Part shown: positions 1 to 7,981 of the stretch, piece by piece
How positions within the stretch are numbered: position 1 is the stretch's first letter
How the letters are laid out: the number at the start of each line of letters is the position of its first letter
NCBI RefSeq assembly: GCF_025950525.1
Contig: NZ_JAPDGS010000002.1
Span: 720,053-784,052, forward strand
Reading direction: 5' to 3'
DNA from: Stagnihabitans lacustris
Lineage (GTDB): Bacteria > Pseudomonadota > Alphaproteobacteria > Rhodobacterales > Rhodobacteraceae
Length of the DNA: 64,000 nucleotides
The notes under the pieces: model-generated
What the model was told of the DNA's origin: nothing
What the model saw: only the letters and a program-made list of their open reading frames with translations
The model's database searches: none
Position numbers and translations under genes: made by a program

Positions 1-1752
1 GCGGCGACCAATGCGCTGCATGTCGCGGGCAAGGACTTTGGCGCGATCAAGGTCGTGTCCACGGGCGGCGGGGCTGCGGGGATTGCCTGCCTGAACATGC
101 TGCTGAAGCTGGGGGTCAAGCGCGAAAACGTCTGGCTTTGTGACCTTGCGGGCCTGGTCTATCACGGCCGCACCGAGCAGATGACCGACCAGAAGGCGGC
201 CTATGCGCAGGGCACCACGCCCGCGACTTTGGCCGATGTGATCGTCGGCGCCGACCTGTTTCTGGGCCTGTCGGGGCCGGGCGTCTTGACGGCGGATATG
301 GTGGCCACGATGGCGGCAAAGCCCATCGTCTTCGCGCTGGCCAATCCCTCGCCCGAGATCTTGCCCGATGTCGCCCGCGCCGCCGTGCCCGATGCGATCA
401 TCGCCACCGGGCGCAGCGACTTTCCGAACCAGGTGAACAACGTCCTGTGCTTCCCCTTCATCTTCCGCGGCGCGCTGGATGTCGGCGCCACCACGATCAA
501 TTCGGAAATGGAACTGGCCGCCATCGAGGCCATCGCGACCCTGACCCGCGCCACGACCAGCGCCGAGGCCGCCGCCGCCTATGCCGGGGAAAAGCTGGCC
601 TTTGGGCCGGATTACCTGATCCCCAAGCCATTTGACCCGCGCCTGATCGGCGTCGTGGCCAGCGCCGTCGCCCGTGCCGCGATGGAGACGGGGGTTGCCA
701 CAAGGCCCCTGGCCGATATCGAGGCCTATCGCCAGAAACTTGACGGGTCGGTCTTCAAATCCGCGCTGATCATGCGGCCGGTGTTCGATGCCGCGCGGTC
801 TTCGGAACGCCGGATCATCTTTGCCGAGGGCGAGGATGAGCGCGTCTTGCGGGCCGCCAGTGCGATCCTGGAGGAAATGACCGTCAAGCCGATCCTGATC
901 GGCCGCCCCGAGGTGATGATCGCGCGGTGTGAGCGCTTTGGCCTGCCGATCCGCCCCGACCGCGACTTTGAAATCGTGAACCCCGAAAGCGACCGCCGTT
1001 ATCGGGATTACTGGGGCAGCTATCACCAGTTGCTGGAACGTCAGGGCGTCACGCCCGACACGGCCCGGGCGGTTCTGCGCACCAACACCACCGCGATTGC
1101 GGCCATCGCCGTGCAGCGCGGCGACGCCGATGCGATGATCTGCGGCACCTATGGCCAGTATCTATGGCACCTGAACTATGTGCGCAAAGTGCTGGCGCGC
1201 GGCGGCAATCACCCGCAAGGCGCGCTGTCGCTGATGATCCTGGAGGACGGGCCGCTGTTCGTGGCCGACACCCAGGTCAACCCGATCCCCGAGCCCGACC
1301 AGATCGCCACCGCGGCCATCGGCGCCGCCCGCCACGCGCGGCGCTTTGGCATCACGCCCAAGGTGGCTTTGTGTTCCCATTCGAACTTCGGCAACCTGGA
1401 AAGCGACAGCGGCCGGCGGATGCGGCAAGCGATGGAAATCCTTGACGCCCGCGAGGTCGATTTCGAATACGAAGGCGAAATGAGCCTGGACGCCGCGCTG
1501 GATGCCGATTTGCGGATGCGGATCTTTCCGAACTCGCGGCTGACCGGCACCGCCAATATCCTGATCTTTGGCTATACCGATGCCGCCAACGTGGCGCGCA
1601 ACATGCTGCGGATGAAGGCGGGCGGGCTGGAGGTCGGACCGATTCTCATGGGGATGGGCAACCGCGCCCATATCGTCACGCCGTCGATCACTGCGCGGGG
1701 GCTGTTGAACGTCTCGGCCCTCGCTGCGGCGCCTGTTTCGGTTTACGGCTGA
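1..1752 (+). CDS. maeB: NADP-dependent malic enzyme with phosphotransacetylase domain (5' end outside window)
   Basis: The reading frame is open from base 1, so the start lies upstream; 583 residues remain of a family usually near 750. The visible part holds the end of the malic enzyme nucleotide-binding domain (STGGGAAGIA around residue 20, FALANPSPEI, then SDFPNQVNN) followed from about residue 275 by a PTA_PTB phosphotransacetylase-like domain beginning near IIFAEGEDERVLRAA. MaeB enzymes decarboxylate malate to pyruvate with NADP in the cytoplasm; the fused PTA domain of this family is regulatory (acyl-CoA sensing) rather than catalytic. No neighbour shares its pathway. Identity is clear; cofactor preference is inferred from the family. 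Confidence 0.95.
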   Translation, partial: AATNALHVAGKDFGAIKVVSTGGGAAGIACLNMLLKLGVKRENVWLCDLAGLVYHGRTEQMTDQKAAYAQGTTPATLADVIVGADLFLGLSGPGVLTADMVATMAAKPIVFALANPSPEILPDVARAAVPDAIIATGRSDFPNQVNNVLCFPFIFRGALDVGATTINSEMELAAIEAIATLTRATTSAEAAAAYAGEKLAFGPDYLIPKPFDPRLIGVVASAVARAAMETGVATRPLADIEAYRQKLDGSVFKSALIMRPVFDAARSSERRIIFAEGEDERVLRAASAILEEMTVKPILIGRPEVMIARCERFGLPIRPDRDFEIVNPESDRRYRDYWGSYHQLLERQGVTPDTARAVLRTNTTAIAAIAVQRGDADAMICGTYGQYLWHLNYVRKVLARGGNHPQGALSLMILEDGPLFVADTQVNPIPEPDQIATAAIGAARHARRFGITPKVALCSHSNFGNLESDSGRRMRQAMEILDAREVDFEYEGEMSLDAALDADLRMRIFPNSRLTGTANILIFGYTDAANVARNMLRMKAGGLEVGPILMGMGNRAHIVTPSITARGLLNVSALAAAPVSVYG

Positions 1753-1761
1753 CTATCAGCG

Positions 1762-1776
1762 TTAACATCTGGTTAC
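1762..1776. promoter_or_regulatory. CtrA-like box (TTAA-N7-TTAC)
   Basis: TTAA at 1762-1765 and TTAC at 1773-1776 are separated by exactly seven bases, one mismatch from the CtrA consensus TTAA-N7-TTAA. It lies about 70 bases upstream of the Hpt gene start, in the 94-base spacer after maeB. Placement is right for a regulator of the Hpt/response-regulator pair, but a single site this short could arise by chance. Confidence 0.4.
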
Positions 1777-1846
1777 TCAGATGGACAAGATTAGACAAAG
1801 GTAGCAACGCTGGCCGGACCTCGGGACTCACCCCGGGGTCTGTGCC

Positions 1847-2257
1847 ATGATGAGTAAAAAGGGGTCCGTTTTGACCTCATCCACGCGTGATACCTCTGAC
1901 GAAACCCATGTCCCTCCGGTGCCGGAGCTGGATGAAAACGTGCTGTTGCGGCTGTTTGAATTGGCCGGACCGGTGCAGACCATCGAAATCCTAGACCGTT
2001 TGATCCTGGACCTGCACGGCGTTCAGGACGTGCTGCAGGCGGCCTCACGGGTCGACATCACCCTGTTGCGGCGGCAAAATCACACGCTGATCGGCATTGC
2101 CGGCACGGTGGGGGCGGTGCCCCTGCACCGGCTGGCGCTGGAGGCGGGGAAGCTGTTGCGCGAGGGGCCGACCCAAGGCGAAGACCTGGTGGCGGGCCTG
2201 CGGCCCATGGTCGCCCGGCTGATCCAGCGCCTGATCGAGATGCGGGCCGAACGTTAA
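1847..2257 (+). CDS. Stand-alone Hpt (histidine phosphotransfer) protein, LuxU-like
   Basis: A 136-residue protein whose middle shows an Hpt signature, NHTLIGIAGTVG, with the putative phosphorylated His at residue 79 (H-x3-G spacing), within predicted helices and preceded by a disordered, polar N-terminus of about 25 residues. Hpt proteins shuttle phosphate between a hybrid kinase receiver and a response regulator. The next gene, 61 bases downstream on the same strand, is a LuxO-like sigma-54 regulator, and a hybrid kinase lies convergent after it, so this is probably the intermediate of a local phosphorelay. Starts at 1847 and 1850 (ATGATG) are both possible; no strong ribosome-binding site is visible for either. 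Confidence 0.75.
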   Translation: MMSKKGSVLTSSTRDTSDETHVPPVPELDENVLLRLFELAGPVQTIEILDRLILDLHGVQDVLQAASRVDITLLRRQNHTLIGIAGTVGAVPLHRLALEAGKLLREGPTQGEDLVAGLRPMVARLIQRLIEMRAER

Positions 2258-2318
2258 CGCCCCCTTGCAACCCTGAAGGGATTGGCGGCATGGTTCGGAG
2301 ATGTAAAAGGCATTTCCG

Positions 2319-3734
2319 ATGGCAAGCGCACCTGTCAAACCCGCAGCCTTCCCCGCAGCCGCGAAGGCCGGTCCTCTGCTGTTGATCGAGGACACGGCCT
2401 CGTTGCAGCTGATCTATCGGTCGGTCCTGCAGGCTGCTGGCTATGAGGTGCATCTGGCCGCCACCGCAGCCGAGGGGCAAAAGCGCTTTGCCGCGGGTCA
2501 TCACCGGGTGGTTCTGCTGGACCTGGGATTGCCCGACCGCGACGGGCTGCAGGTGATGACCGAGATGTTGCAGGCCCGCCCCGACACGCGGATCATCGTC
2601 ATCACCGCCCATGGGTCGATCAACCGCGCGGTCGAGGCGATGCGGGCGGGCGCCCATGAATTTCTGGTCAAACCCTTTGAGGATGAACGGTTCCTGTCCG
2701 CCGTGGCCAATGCGGTGGCCCGGTCGCAGGCGCGCAAACCGGCGGGGGATGCGGCGGCGGGGTTTCTGGGGTCGTCCGAGGTCATGGGCCGCATCCATGA
2801 CAAGATCGCCTCGGTGGCGGGGTCGATGGCCACGGTTTTCATCACCGGCGAAAGCGGCACCGGCAAGGAACTGGCGGCGCTGGCGGTTCATGGGGCAAGT
2901 CCGCGCGCCAAGGGGCCCTTCATCGCGCTGAACTGCGGGGCCATCCCGCATGACCTGCTGGAATCCGAGGTCTTTGGCCATGTGAAGGGCTCTTTCACCG
3001 GCGCCATCAGCGACAAGCCGGGGGCGGCGACGGCGGCGGATGGCGGCACGCTGTTCCTGGATGAAATCTGCGAGATGGCCCCGGCGCTGCAGACCAAACT
3101 GCTGCGGTTCCTGCAGACCTCGACCGTTTTGCCGGTGGGGGCGACCAAGCCGATCAAGGTCAATGTCCGCATCGTCTGCGCCACCAACCGCGACCCTTTG
3201 GACGCCGTCCGCCGCGGTCATTTCCGCGAGGACCTGTATTACCGGCTGTTCGTCGTGCCGATCCACCTGCCGCCCCTGAGGGACCGCGGCGAGGATATCA
3301 TCGAAATCGCCGAAACCATGCTGACCCGCTTTGCCGAAGAAGAGGGCCGCCGCTTTGACGGCCTGGCCCCCGAGGTGACAGAGCTGTTCCGCCGCCAGCC
3401 TTGGCCCGGCAATGTGCGCCAGCTGTTGAACGTGATCCGCAATGTCGTCGTGCTGAACCCCGGCGGCCTTGTCACGCTGGACATGCTGCCCGAGACCCTG
3501 ACCGCGCCCGATGCCGGCACTGCCCCGCCCGAACGCGTGCTGACCCCCGATGCCCCGGCGCTGGACAGCCTGTTGGACCGCCCCCTGGCCGAGGTCGAAC
3601 GCCTGATCGTCACCGCCACCCTGTCGCGCCATGGCGGGTCGGTCCCCAAGGCGGCGCGGGTGCTGGATATCTCGCCCTCGACGCTTTACCGCAAGCTGGA
3701 GGCCTGGGCCCGGGCCGAAGAGCCCAACCGGTAA
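2319..3734 (+). CDS. Sigma-54-dependent response regulator, LuxO/NtrC family
   Basis: A 471-residue regulator. Residues 18-135 form a receiver with the phosphoacceptor Asp at about 68 (VVLLDLGLPDRDG). The AAA+ domain follows: Walker A GESGTGKE at about 177-184, the sigma-54 contact loop at 224-229 as GSFTGA rather than GAFTGA, and Walker B GGTLFLDE near 242-249. A Fis-type helix-turn-helix closes the protein (430-466). The stretches GHVKGSFTGA and LYYRLFVVPIHLPPLRDRG resemble Vibrio LuxO closely. It would activate RpoN promoters when its receiver is switched. Start ATG has AAAAGG upstream. The 3' end overlaps the convergent kinase gene by 49 bases. Confidence 0.92.
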   Translation: MASAPVKPAAFPAAAKAGPLLLIEDTASLQLIYRSVLQAAGYEVHLAATAAEGQKRFAAGHHRVVLLDLGLPDRDGLQVMTEMLQARPDTRIIVITAHGSINRAVEAMRAGAHEFLVKPFEDERFLSAVANAVARSQARKPAGDAAAGFLGSSEVMGRIHDKIASVAGSMATVFITGESGTGKELAALAVHGASPRAKGPFIALNCGAIPHDLLESEVFGHVKGSFTGAISDKPGAATAADGGTLFLDEICEMAPALQTKLLRFLQTSTVLPVGATKPIKVNVRIVCATNRDPLDAVRRGHFREDLYYRLFVVPIHLPPLRDRGEDIIEIAETMLTRFAEEEGRRFDGLAPEVTELFRRQPWPGNVRQLLNVIRNVVVLNPGGLVTLDMLPETLTAPDAGTAPPERVLTPDAPALDSLLDRPLAEVERLIVTATLSRHGGSVPKAARVLDISPSTLYRKLEAWARAEEPNR

Positions 3735-6166
3735 GCCTTGGCCGTGCGCGCCCAGACCGCGGTCAACTGCGGCAGGGCCAGAGCCACGGCATCGGGCTCG
3801 CCGGCCCGCAGCTGCGCCAAAAGCCGTTGCAGCGCCAGGCCCATGGCATGGGCGCCGAACACCCCGGCAGAGCCCGCCATGTGATGCGCCTCCTCCAATG
3901 CCGCATCGGGCTTTGCCCCGGCCAAAGCGGTCAGGCGGCGGTCCATATCGGCCAAAAAGCGGTCCACCAGATCTGCCAGCACGTCAGGCGCCAGGTTTTC
4001 GGTCATCTCGGTCAGGGCTTGCAGGTCGATCATCGGCGGGGCGTGATCGGCAAGGGCTTGGCGCAGCACCTGACGCTCCAGCGGTTTCAAAAGCGTCTCG
4101 ACCATGCCCGCCCGGGCAAAGCGGCGCAGGTCCTCGGGCATGGCATGGGCGGTCAGCGCCAGAACCGGGGTCGCGCCATTCAGGCCGCCCTTGTGATGCA
4201 GCCTTTCGGTCGCCTCGATCCCATCCAGACCCGGCATCGAGATATCCATCAGGATCAGGTCGAACAGCTCTGCTTCGGCGCGGGCGACGCCCTCCAGCCC
4301 GTCGCGGGCCTCGGTGACGTGGTGGCCGTCCTGGGCCAGCATCTCGCGCACGATCAGCCGGTTGAAGTCGTTGTCCTCGACCACCAGCACATGCATCCCG
4401 CAGGGCGTCGCGGGGTGCAGTTGCGTCGGAGAGGGCAGGGGCAGAGCCTCTGTCACCTCCAGCGGCAGGATCAGGCGAAAGCTGCTGCCCTGGCCCGGGG
4501 CGCTGTCCACCGTGATCTCGCCGCCCATCCGCGTGACGATGCGGCGCACGATCCCCAGGCCAAGCCCCGTCCCCCCGGCATTGCGGGCAAAGGACGGGTC
4601 CAGCGTGACAAAGTCGTCAAAGATCCGCGCCAGGTTTTCGGGCGCGATGCCGATGCCGGTGTCGGTGACGGTGATGGCAAAAGCGCCCGAGGCAAGGCGG
4701 TCCAACCCGATGACGATCCGCCCGCCGCGGGTGAATTTCACCGCATTGCCCACCAGGTTCAACAGCACCTGCCGCAGCCGCCCGGAGTCGCCCAGAACCC
4801 GCATGGGGCAGTCTGGCGCGGGGGCAAAGGTCAGGTCATTGCCCTGGGCCGCGCTGGCGGGGCGCTGGTTTGCGATCACCTCGCCGATCAACGCGCCAAG
4901 GTCCAGCGGCTGACGGTTCATCCCGGCCTTGCCGCTGTCCAGCCGCGCCATGTCCAATATGTCATTGACCTGGTTCATCAAAAGCCGCCCGCTGTCGGCC
5001 ATGATGCGCAGGTATTCGCCCTGTTGCGGGTTCAGGTCGGTGCCCTGCATCAGGTCCATCGTCCCAATCATCCCGTTCAGCGGCGTGCGAATTTCGTGGC
5101 TCATCAGGACGACCAGATCGGCCTTGGCCTTTTCCCCCGCAAGCGCGGTGTCCCGCGCCTGGATCAACGCGCCTTCTGCCGCGGTCTGGGCCGAAAGGTC
5201 CGAGAAAAACGCCACGAAGATCCCCCGCCCCCCCGCCGCCACAGCCGAGATCGAGACCTCGGCCGGGAAGGTCGTGCCATCGGCATGGCGCGCCGTCACC
5301 CGCAGGCGCTGCGGGCCGGCATCGGGCAGGGCCAAAGCCTGACCGGGGGCCAAAAGCGCCGACAGCGGCTGACCCCGCATCTGCGCTTCGTCATGGCCAA
5401 AGACCCGGTGGCCGGCTGGGCTGAGGCCGGTGATCCGCCCGCCCTGGTCCAGCGTCACCACCGGGTCCAACGAGGCGCGGATGACGGCATCCAGCCGCAG
5501 GGCGGTCGCCGCCGCCTCTTGCGCCCTTTGCCGCGTCGTGTGCGAGATCTGCACCAGCCGCACCACCAGGGCCAGAAGCACGGTCAACAGCACGAAGGAC
5601 AGCACCGCCAGCGCCACAAGCGCCGATTTGATCGCGGCGCGGGTGGCGTCGGCTTGGGCTGCAAAGACCTCGACCCCGATGGTGCCAAGCCGGTGGGCGG
5701 CCGGGATCAGCTTGCGCAGCTCCTGGCGCATGCCGGGCAGGGCCGCACGCAAGCCGGCATCGGGGCCGTCGATCGGCATCAGGCTGCGGTCCATGAAGCG
5801 GGCCAGCGCGGCAAAGGCCTGGTCGAACCCGCGCCGCTGGCGCAGGTCGTTGAACAGCGCCCCGGCCTTCAGCGTCTCGAACCGGCTATAGGCGATGTCG
5901 AACCGCTTGCGCACCTCGGGCAGGGCGTCGGGCTGGTCCATGCCGTCCTCGACCGCCAGGGCCAGGGTCTGAAGTTCCACCCCCATCTGGCTCAGCGTCC
6001 ATTGCACATTGTCGATGGACGAGGCCCCCAGCCGGTCGATTTGCCGCGCAACAGAGGTGGCCAGCAGCGCCAGCCCGCACAACACGACGATAATCAGCGC
6101 CGAGGCCGCCACCGCGCGTTTGCGGTTCAGCGTGGGCAGGCCTGGAAAGGTCAGGACATCGGGCAA
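3686..6166 (-). CDS. Hybrid sensor histidine kinase (PAS-HisKA-HATPase-REC-Hpt)
   Basis: An 826-residue membrane kinase: transmembrane helix at about 18-38, a periplasmic helical sensor region to about 178, a second helix at 180-205, a PAS domain (about 225-325), HisKA with SHEIRTPLNG (His357), HATPase with N box VGNAVKF and G box DTGIGIAP, a receiver (Asp641 in LILMDISMP) and a C-terminal Hpt domain (AHHMAGSAG, His761). It therefore carries a complete His-Asp-His relay and could feed the nearby regulators. The start is TTG at 6164-6166, supported by GGAGA five bases upstream; an ATG-only model would lose the first membrane helix. It follows the SUOX-fold gene by 24 bases and is likely cotranscribed with it. 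Confidence 0.93.
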   Translation of the reverse strand: MPDVLTFPGLPTLNRKRAVAASALIIVVLCGLALLATSVARQIDRLGASSIDNVQWTLSQMGVELQTLALAVEDGMDQPDALPEVRKRFDIAYSRFETLKAGALFNDLRQRRGFDQAFAALARFMDRSLMPIDGPDAGLRAALPGMRQELRKLIPAAHRLGTIGVEVFAAQADATRAAIKSALVALAVLSFVLLTVLLALVVRLVQISHTTRQRAQEAAATALRLDAVIRASLDPVVTLDQGGRITGLSPAGHRVFGHDEAQMRGQPLSALLAPGQALALPDAGPQRLRVTARHADGTTFPAEVSISAVAAGGRGIFVAFFSDLSAQTAAEGALIQARDTALAGEKAKADLVVLMSHEIRTPLNGMIGTMDLMQGTDLNPQQGEYLRIMADSGRLLMNQVNDILDMARLDSGKAGMNRQPLDLGALIGEVIANQRPASAAQGNDLTFAPAPDCPMRVLGDSGRLRQVLLNLVGNAVKFTRGGRIVIGLDRLASGAFAITVTDTGIGIAPENLARIFDDFVTLDPSFARNAGGTGLGLGIVRRIVTRMGGEITVDSAPGQGSSFRLILPLEVTEALPLPSPTQLHPATPCGMHVLVVEDNDFNRLIVREMLAQDGHHVTEARDGLEGVARAEAELFDLILMDISMPGLDGIEATERLHHKGGLNGATPVLALTAHAMPEDLRRFARAGMVETLLKPLERQVLRQALADHAPPMIDLQALTEMTENLAPDVLADLVDRFLADMDRRLTALAGAKPDAALEEAHHMAGSAGVFGAHAMGLALQRLLAQLRAGEPDAVALALPQLTAVWARTAKAYRLGSSARAQASSLR

Positions 6167-6190
6167 GGCGGTCTCCGATGCGGTTGGGGG

Positions 6191-6709
6191 TTAGCGCGGG
6201 ATCTCGATCCGGTCCAGCTGCCAGATGCTGCGGGCAAAGACGGTGACGGTCTGAAAGGCCCTGGGGTCGGCGTCATAGGGATAGACCACCCAGATCGGCC
6301 CCTTGTCGCGCACTGACATGGGCTTGCCGTCCATCTCATAGGCCAAAAGCGGGGCCTGGGGCGTGGTCTCGGTCAGCGGGATATCGACCTGGTAGTCGTT
6401 CATGGCGCGCAAGGTCACTTTGGCGTCGGGCGGCAGGTTCAGCTTTTGGGCCAGGGTCCAAAGCGGGATGCCGGTGAAGGCGTGGCGCCCCTCGGTCCAG
6501 ATCGAGGTCGTCGAGAAGCTGACAGGCCCAAGGGCGGCCAGGCCCGCGCGGTCAAAGGCAAGGACCCCATCCGGCGCCATGGCGGGATCAAGGCCCGACA
6601 CGGTCAGGATGATGTCTCCCTCGGGCGGGGCAAGGGGTTGGTCGGCCACCGCGGCCAGGGGCAGGAGGCCGAGGGTCAGAAGGGGAAGCAAGACGCGGTG
6701 GGCAGGCAT
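6191..6709 (-). CDS. Periplasmic SUOX-fold (oxidoreductase molybdopterin-binding-like) protein without cysteines
   Basis: A 172-residue exported protein with a signal peptide (MPAHRVLLPLLTLGLLPLAAVADQ) and a sulfite-oxidase-like core: FTGIPLWTLA, NDYQVDIPL, then the family-typical GPIWVVYPYD and IWQLDRIEI ending. The reading frame extends further upstream, but the ATG at 6709 has GGAG in front and begins a proper signal sequence. No cysteine is present in the mature chain, so the Cys that ligates molybdenum in true SUOX/MsrP enzymes is missing and catalysis is unlikely. It is the first gene of an operon with the hybrid kinase 24 bases downstream, which suggests a sensing or accessory role for the kinase; that role is inference. 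Confidence 0.8.
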   Translation of the reverse strand: MPAHRVLLPLLTLGLLPLAAVADQPLAPPEGDIILTVSGLDPAMAPDGVLAFDRAGLAALGPVSFSTTSIWTEGRHAFTGIPLWTLAQKLNLPPDAKVTLRAMNDYQVDIPLTETTPQAPLLAYEMDGKPMSVRDKGPIWVVYPYDADPRAFQTVTVFARSIWQLDRIEIPR

Positions 6710-7121
6710 GGGGGCTCCGGTCTGGGCCGCTGGGTCCTTGGCCGCCGGCAAGGCAGGGACCCGGGGCAGGGACCCGGGCCAGCGACGGTTGCGGGCCACA
6801 GGCGGCACTTCGTCGCAGGTATAGGCCGCGGCAGGGGGGCGGGCAAGCGGGGCCGAAGGTGGCGCGGACAGGATTAAGCAGAAATTAAATCTCTTTTCAT
6901 GAAGCATGGCCGAAGGCGGGGCTCTGCGCTAAAAAGTGGCATGGTGGGCGCGGTGTGTCTGGCGCGGCCTTTGGGCCGCGGGTCGGGTCCGGCAGGATTT
7001 GTGGAACAAGTTTGATCCGGGTTGGCGCGGGCTAAGCCAGGTCTGGCAGGATTGGGCCGGCAGGATTGGTTGCTGAAAGTAGGGGGCACCAGATTGGAGG
7101 CCCAGGTTCAAGGATGGCGAC
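6710..7121. other. Divergent intergenic region with promoters, no gene seen
   Basis: This 412-base spacer separates the leftward SUOX-fold/kinase operon from the rightward LuxR-type regulator. It holds a locally AT-richer stretch around 6868-6905 with a CtrA-type box, and three direct copies of GGCAGGATT (6991-6999, 7045-7053, 7059-7067) just before the regulator gene. Open frames through 6710-6907 lack signal, start context and family resemblance, and I read them as spurious. Confidence 0.6.
6874..6888. promoter_or_regulatory. CtrA box, perfect TTAA-N7-TTAA
   Basis: TTAA (6874-6877), seven bases, TTAA (6885-6888): an exact match to the CtrA consensus, which reads the same on both strands. 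It lies about 165 bases upstream of the SUOX-fold/kinase operon start and 234 upstream of the LuxR-type regulator, in one of the few AT-rich patches of the region. CtrA activity would be controlled by the ChpT phosphotransferase also encoded in this window. Binding is inferred. Confidence 0.5.
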
Positions 7122-7718
7122 GTGGCGCGGATATTGCTGGCAGATGACCATGACCTTGTGCGCGAGACCCTCGCGCAATACCTGGTGACGCGCGGTCTTG
7201 GCCCCGTGGCCCAGGCCGGCGATGCCGATGGGGTCATGGCGATCCTGGCCGGGGATGCGACCTTTGACCTGGTGCTTCTGGACTACAACATGCCGGGGAT
7301 GGCGGGGATGGCGGGGCTGGACCGCGTGCTTTCCGTCGATGGTGTGGCGGCGGTGGCGCTGATCTCGGGCGAGATGCGTCAAGAGCTGGTGATAGAGGCG
7401 CTGGACCGCGGAGCCTGCGGCTTTGTGCCCAAGACGATCTCTCCGGCGGCCTTTGTCCAGGCGGTCGAACGCATGATCGCGGGCGAGATCTTTGCCCCCG
7501 TCCCCCTGGCGCCGCGGCCGGACGAGGGCCTGTTGTCGGCCCGCGAAATGGATGTGCTGCGCGGGATTTGCGCCGGCAAGTCGAACAAGGAAATCGCGCG
7601 GGATCATGATCTGCAAGAGGTTACGGTCAAGCTGCATGTCAAGACGATGAGCCGCAAGCTGGGGGCAAGGAACCGCACCCATGCGGCGATGATTGCCCGC
7701 GACCGCAAGCTGGTGTGA
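7122..7718 (+). CDS. LuxR/NarL-family response regulator
   Basis: A 198-residue regulator with an N-terminal receiver (acidic pocket LLADDHD, phosphoacceptor Asp54 in LVLLDYNMPG, conserved Lys in FVPKTIS) and a C-terminal GerE helix-turn-helix (LSAREMDVLRGICAGKSNKEI). It starts at GTG 7122 with AAGGA five to ten bases upstream. It is transcribed away from the SUOX-fold/kinase operon across a shared 412-base regulatory region, which makes it a second candidate output for that kinase. DNA targets cannot be deduced. The downstream spacer carries a copy of the dispersed hairpin/GATATTT element. Confidence 0.9.
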   Translation: MARILLADDHDLVRETLAQYLVTRGLGPVAQAGDADGVMAILAGDATFDLVLLDYNMPGMAGMAGLDRVLSVDGVAAVALISGEMRQELVIEALDRGACGFVPKTISPAAFVQAVERMIAGEIFAPVPLAPRPDEGLLSAREMDVLRGICAGKSNKEIARDHDLQEVTVKLHVKTMSRKLGARNRTHAAMIARDRKLV

Positions 7719-7790
7719 TAGCTGGCTTTGCGCGTTGGGTGTCCGGCCCCGCACGGCGGGCTGACGCCCTTGTTTGGGGCCGGAGGTGGC

Positions 7791-7909
7791 CGGGGGGCTG
7801 CGCCCCCCGGACCCCCTGCTTCGGGGGGACCAGTCCCCCCGATCCCCCCAGCCCAAGGGGGCCTTGGGCCCCTTGGGGAACCCCGTGAGTATTTGGGCCA
7901 GTGTGAAAG
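7791..7909 (+). repeat. Dispersed intergenic element, copy 1 (GGGTCAG-type centre, diverged)
   Basis: A GC-rich hairpin (arms 7791-7798 and 7802-7809) and further C/G-rich inverted repeats are followed at 7885-7909 by GTGAGTATTTGGGCCAGTGTGAAAG-like sequence, a diverged copy of the core found at 33603, 33637 and 55766. It lies between the convergent LuxR-type regulator and priA, so a terminator role is possible. Confidence 0.6.
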
Positions 7910-7981
7910 CCGGGGCTCCAGCGATGGCTTGGGCTTGTCTGACTGGCCGGGCTGTCTGGCAGGCCCGGGCTTGGCTGCGAC

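Noticed and set aside
3401..6316. A 971-codon open frame on the plus strand opposite the hybrid kinase.
   Set aside because: It is the antisense of a clear kinase gene, is rich in Gln/Arg/His as antisense frames of GC-rich genes are, and shows no domain.
6940..6960. TGGCATGGTGGGCGC as a sigma-54 -24/-12 promoter.
   Set aside because: GG and GC spacing is roughly right but TTGC is missing; too weak next to many GC-rich look-alikes.
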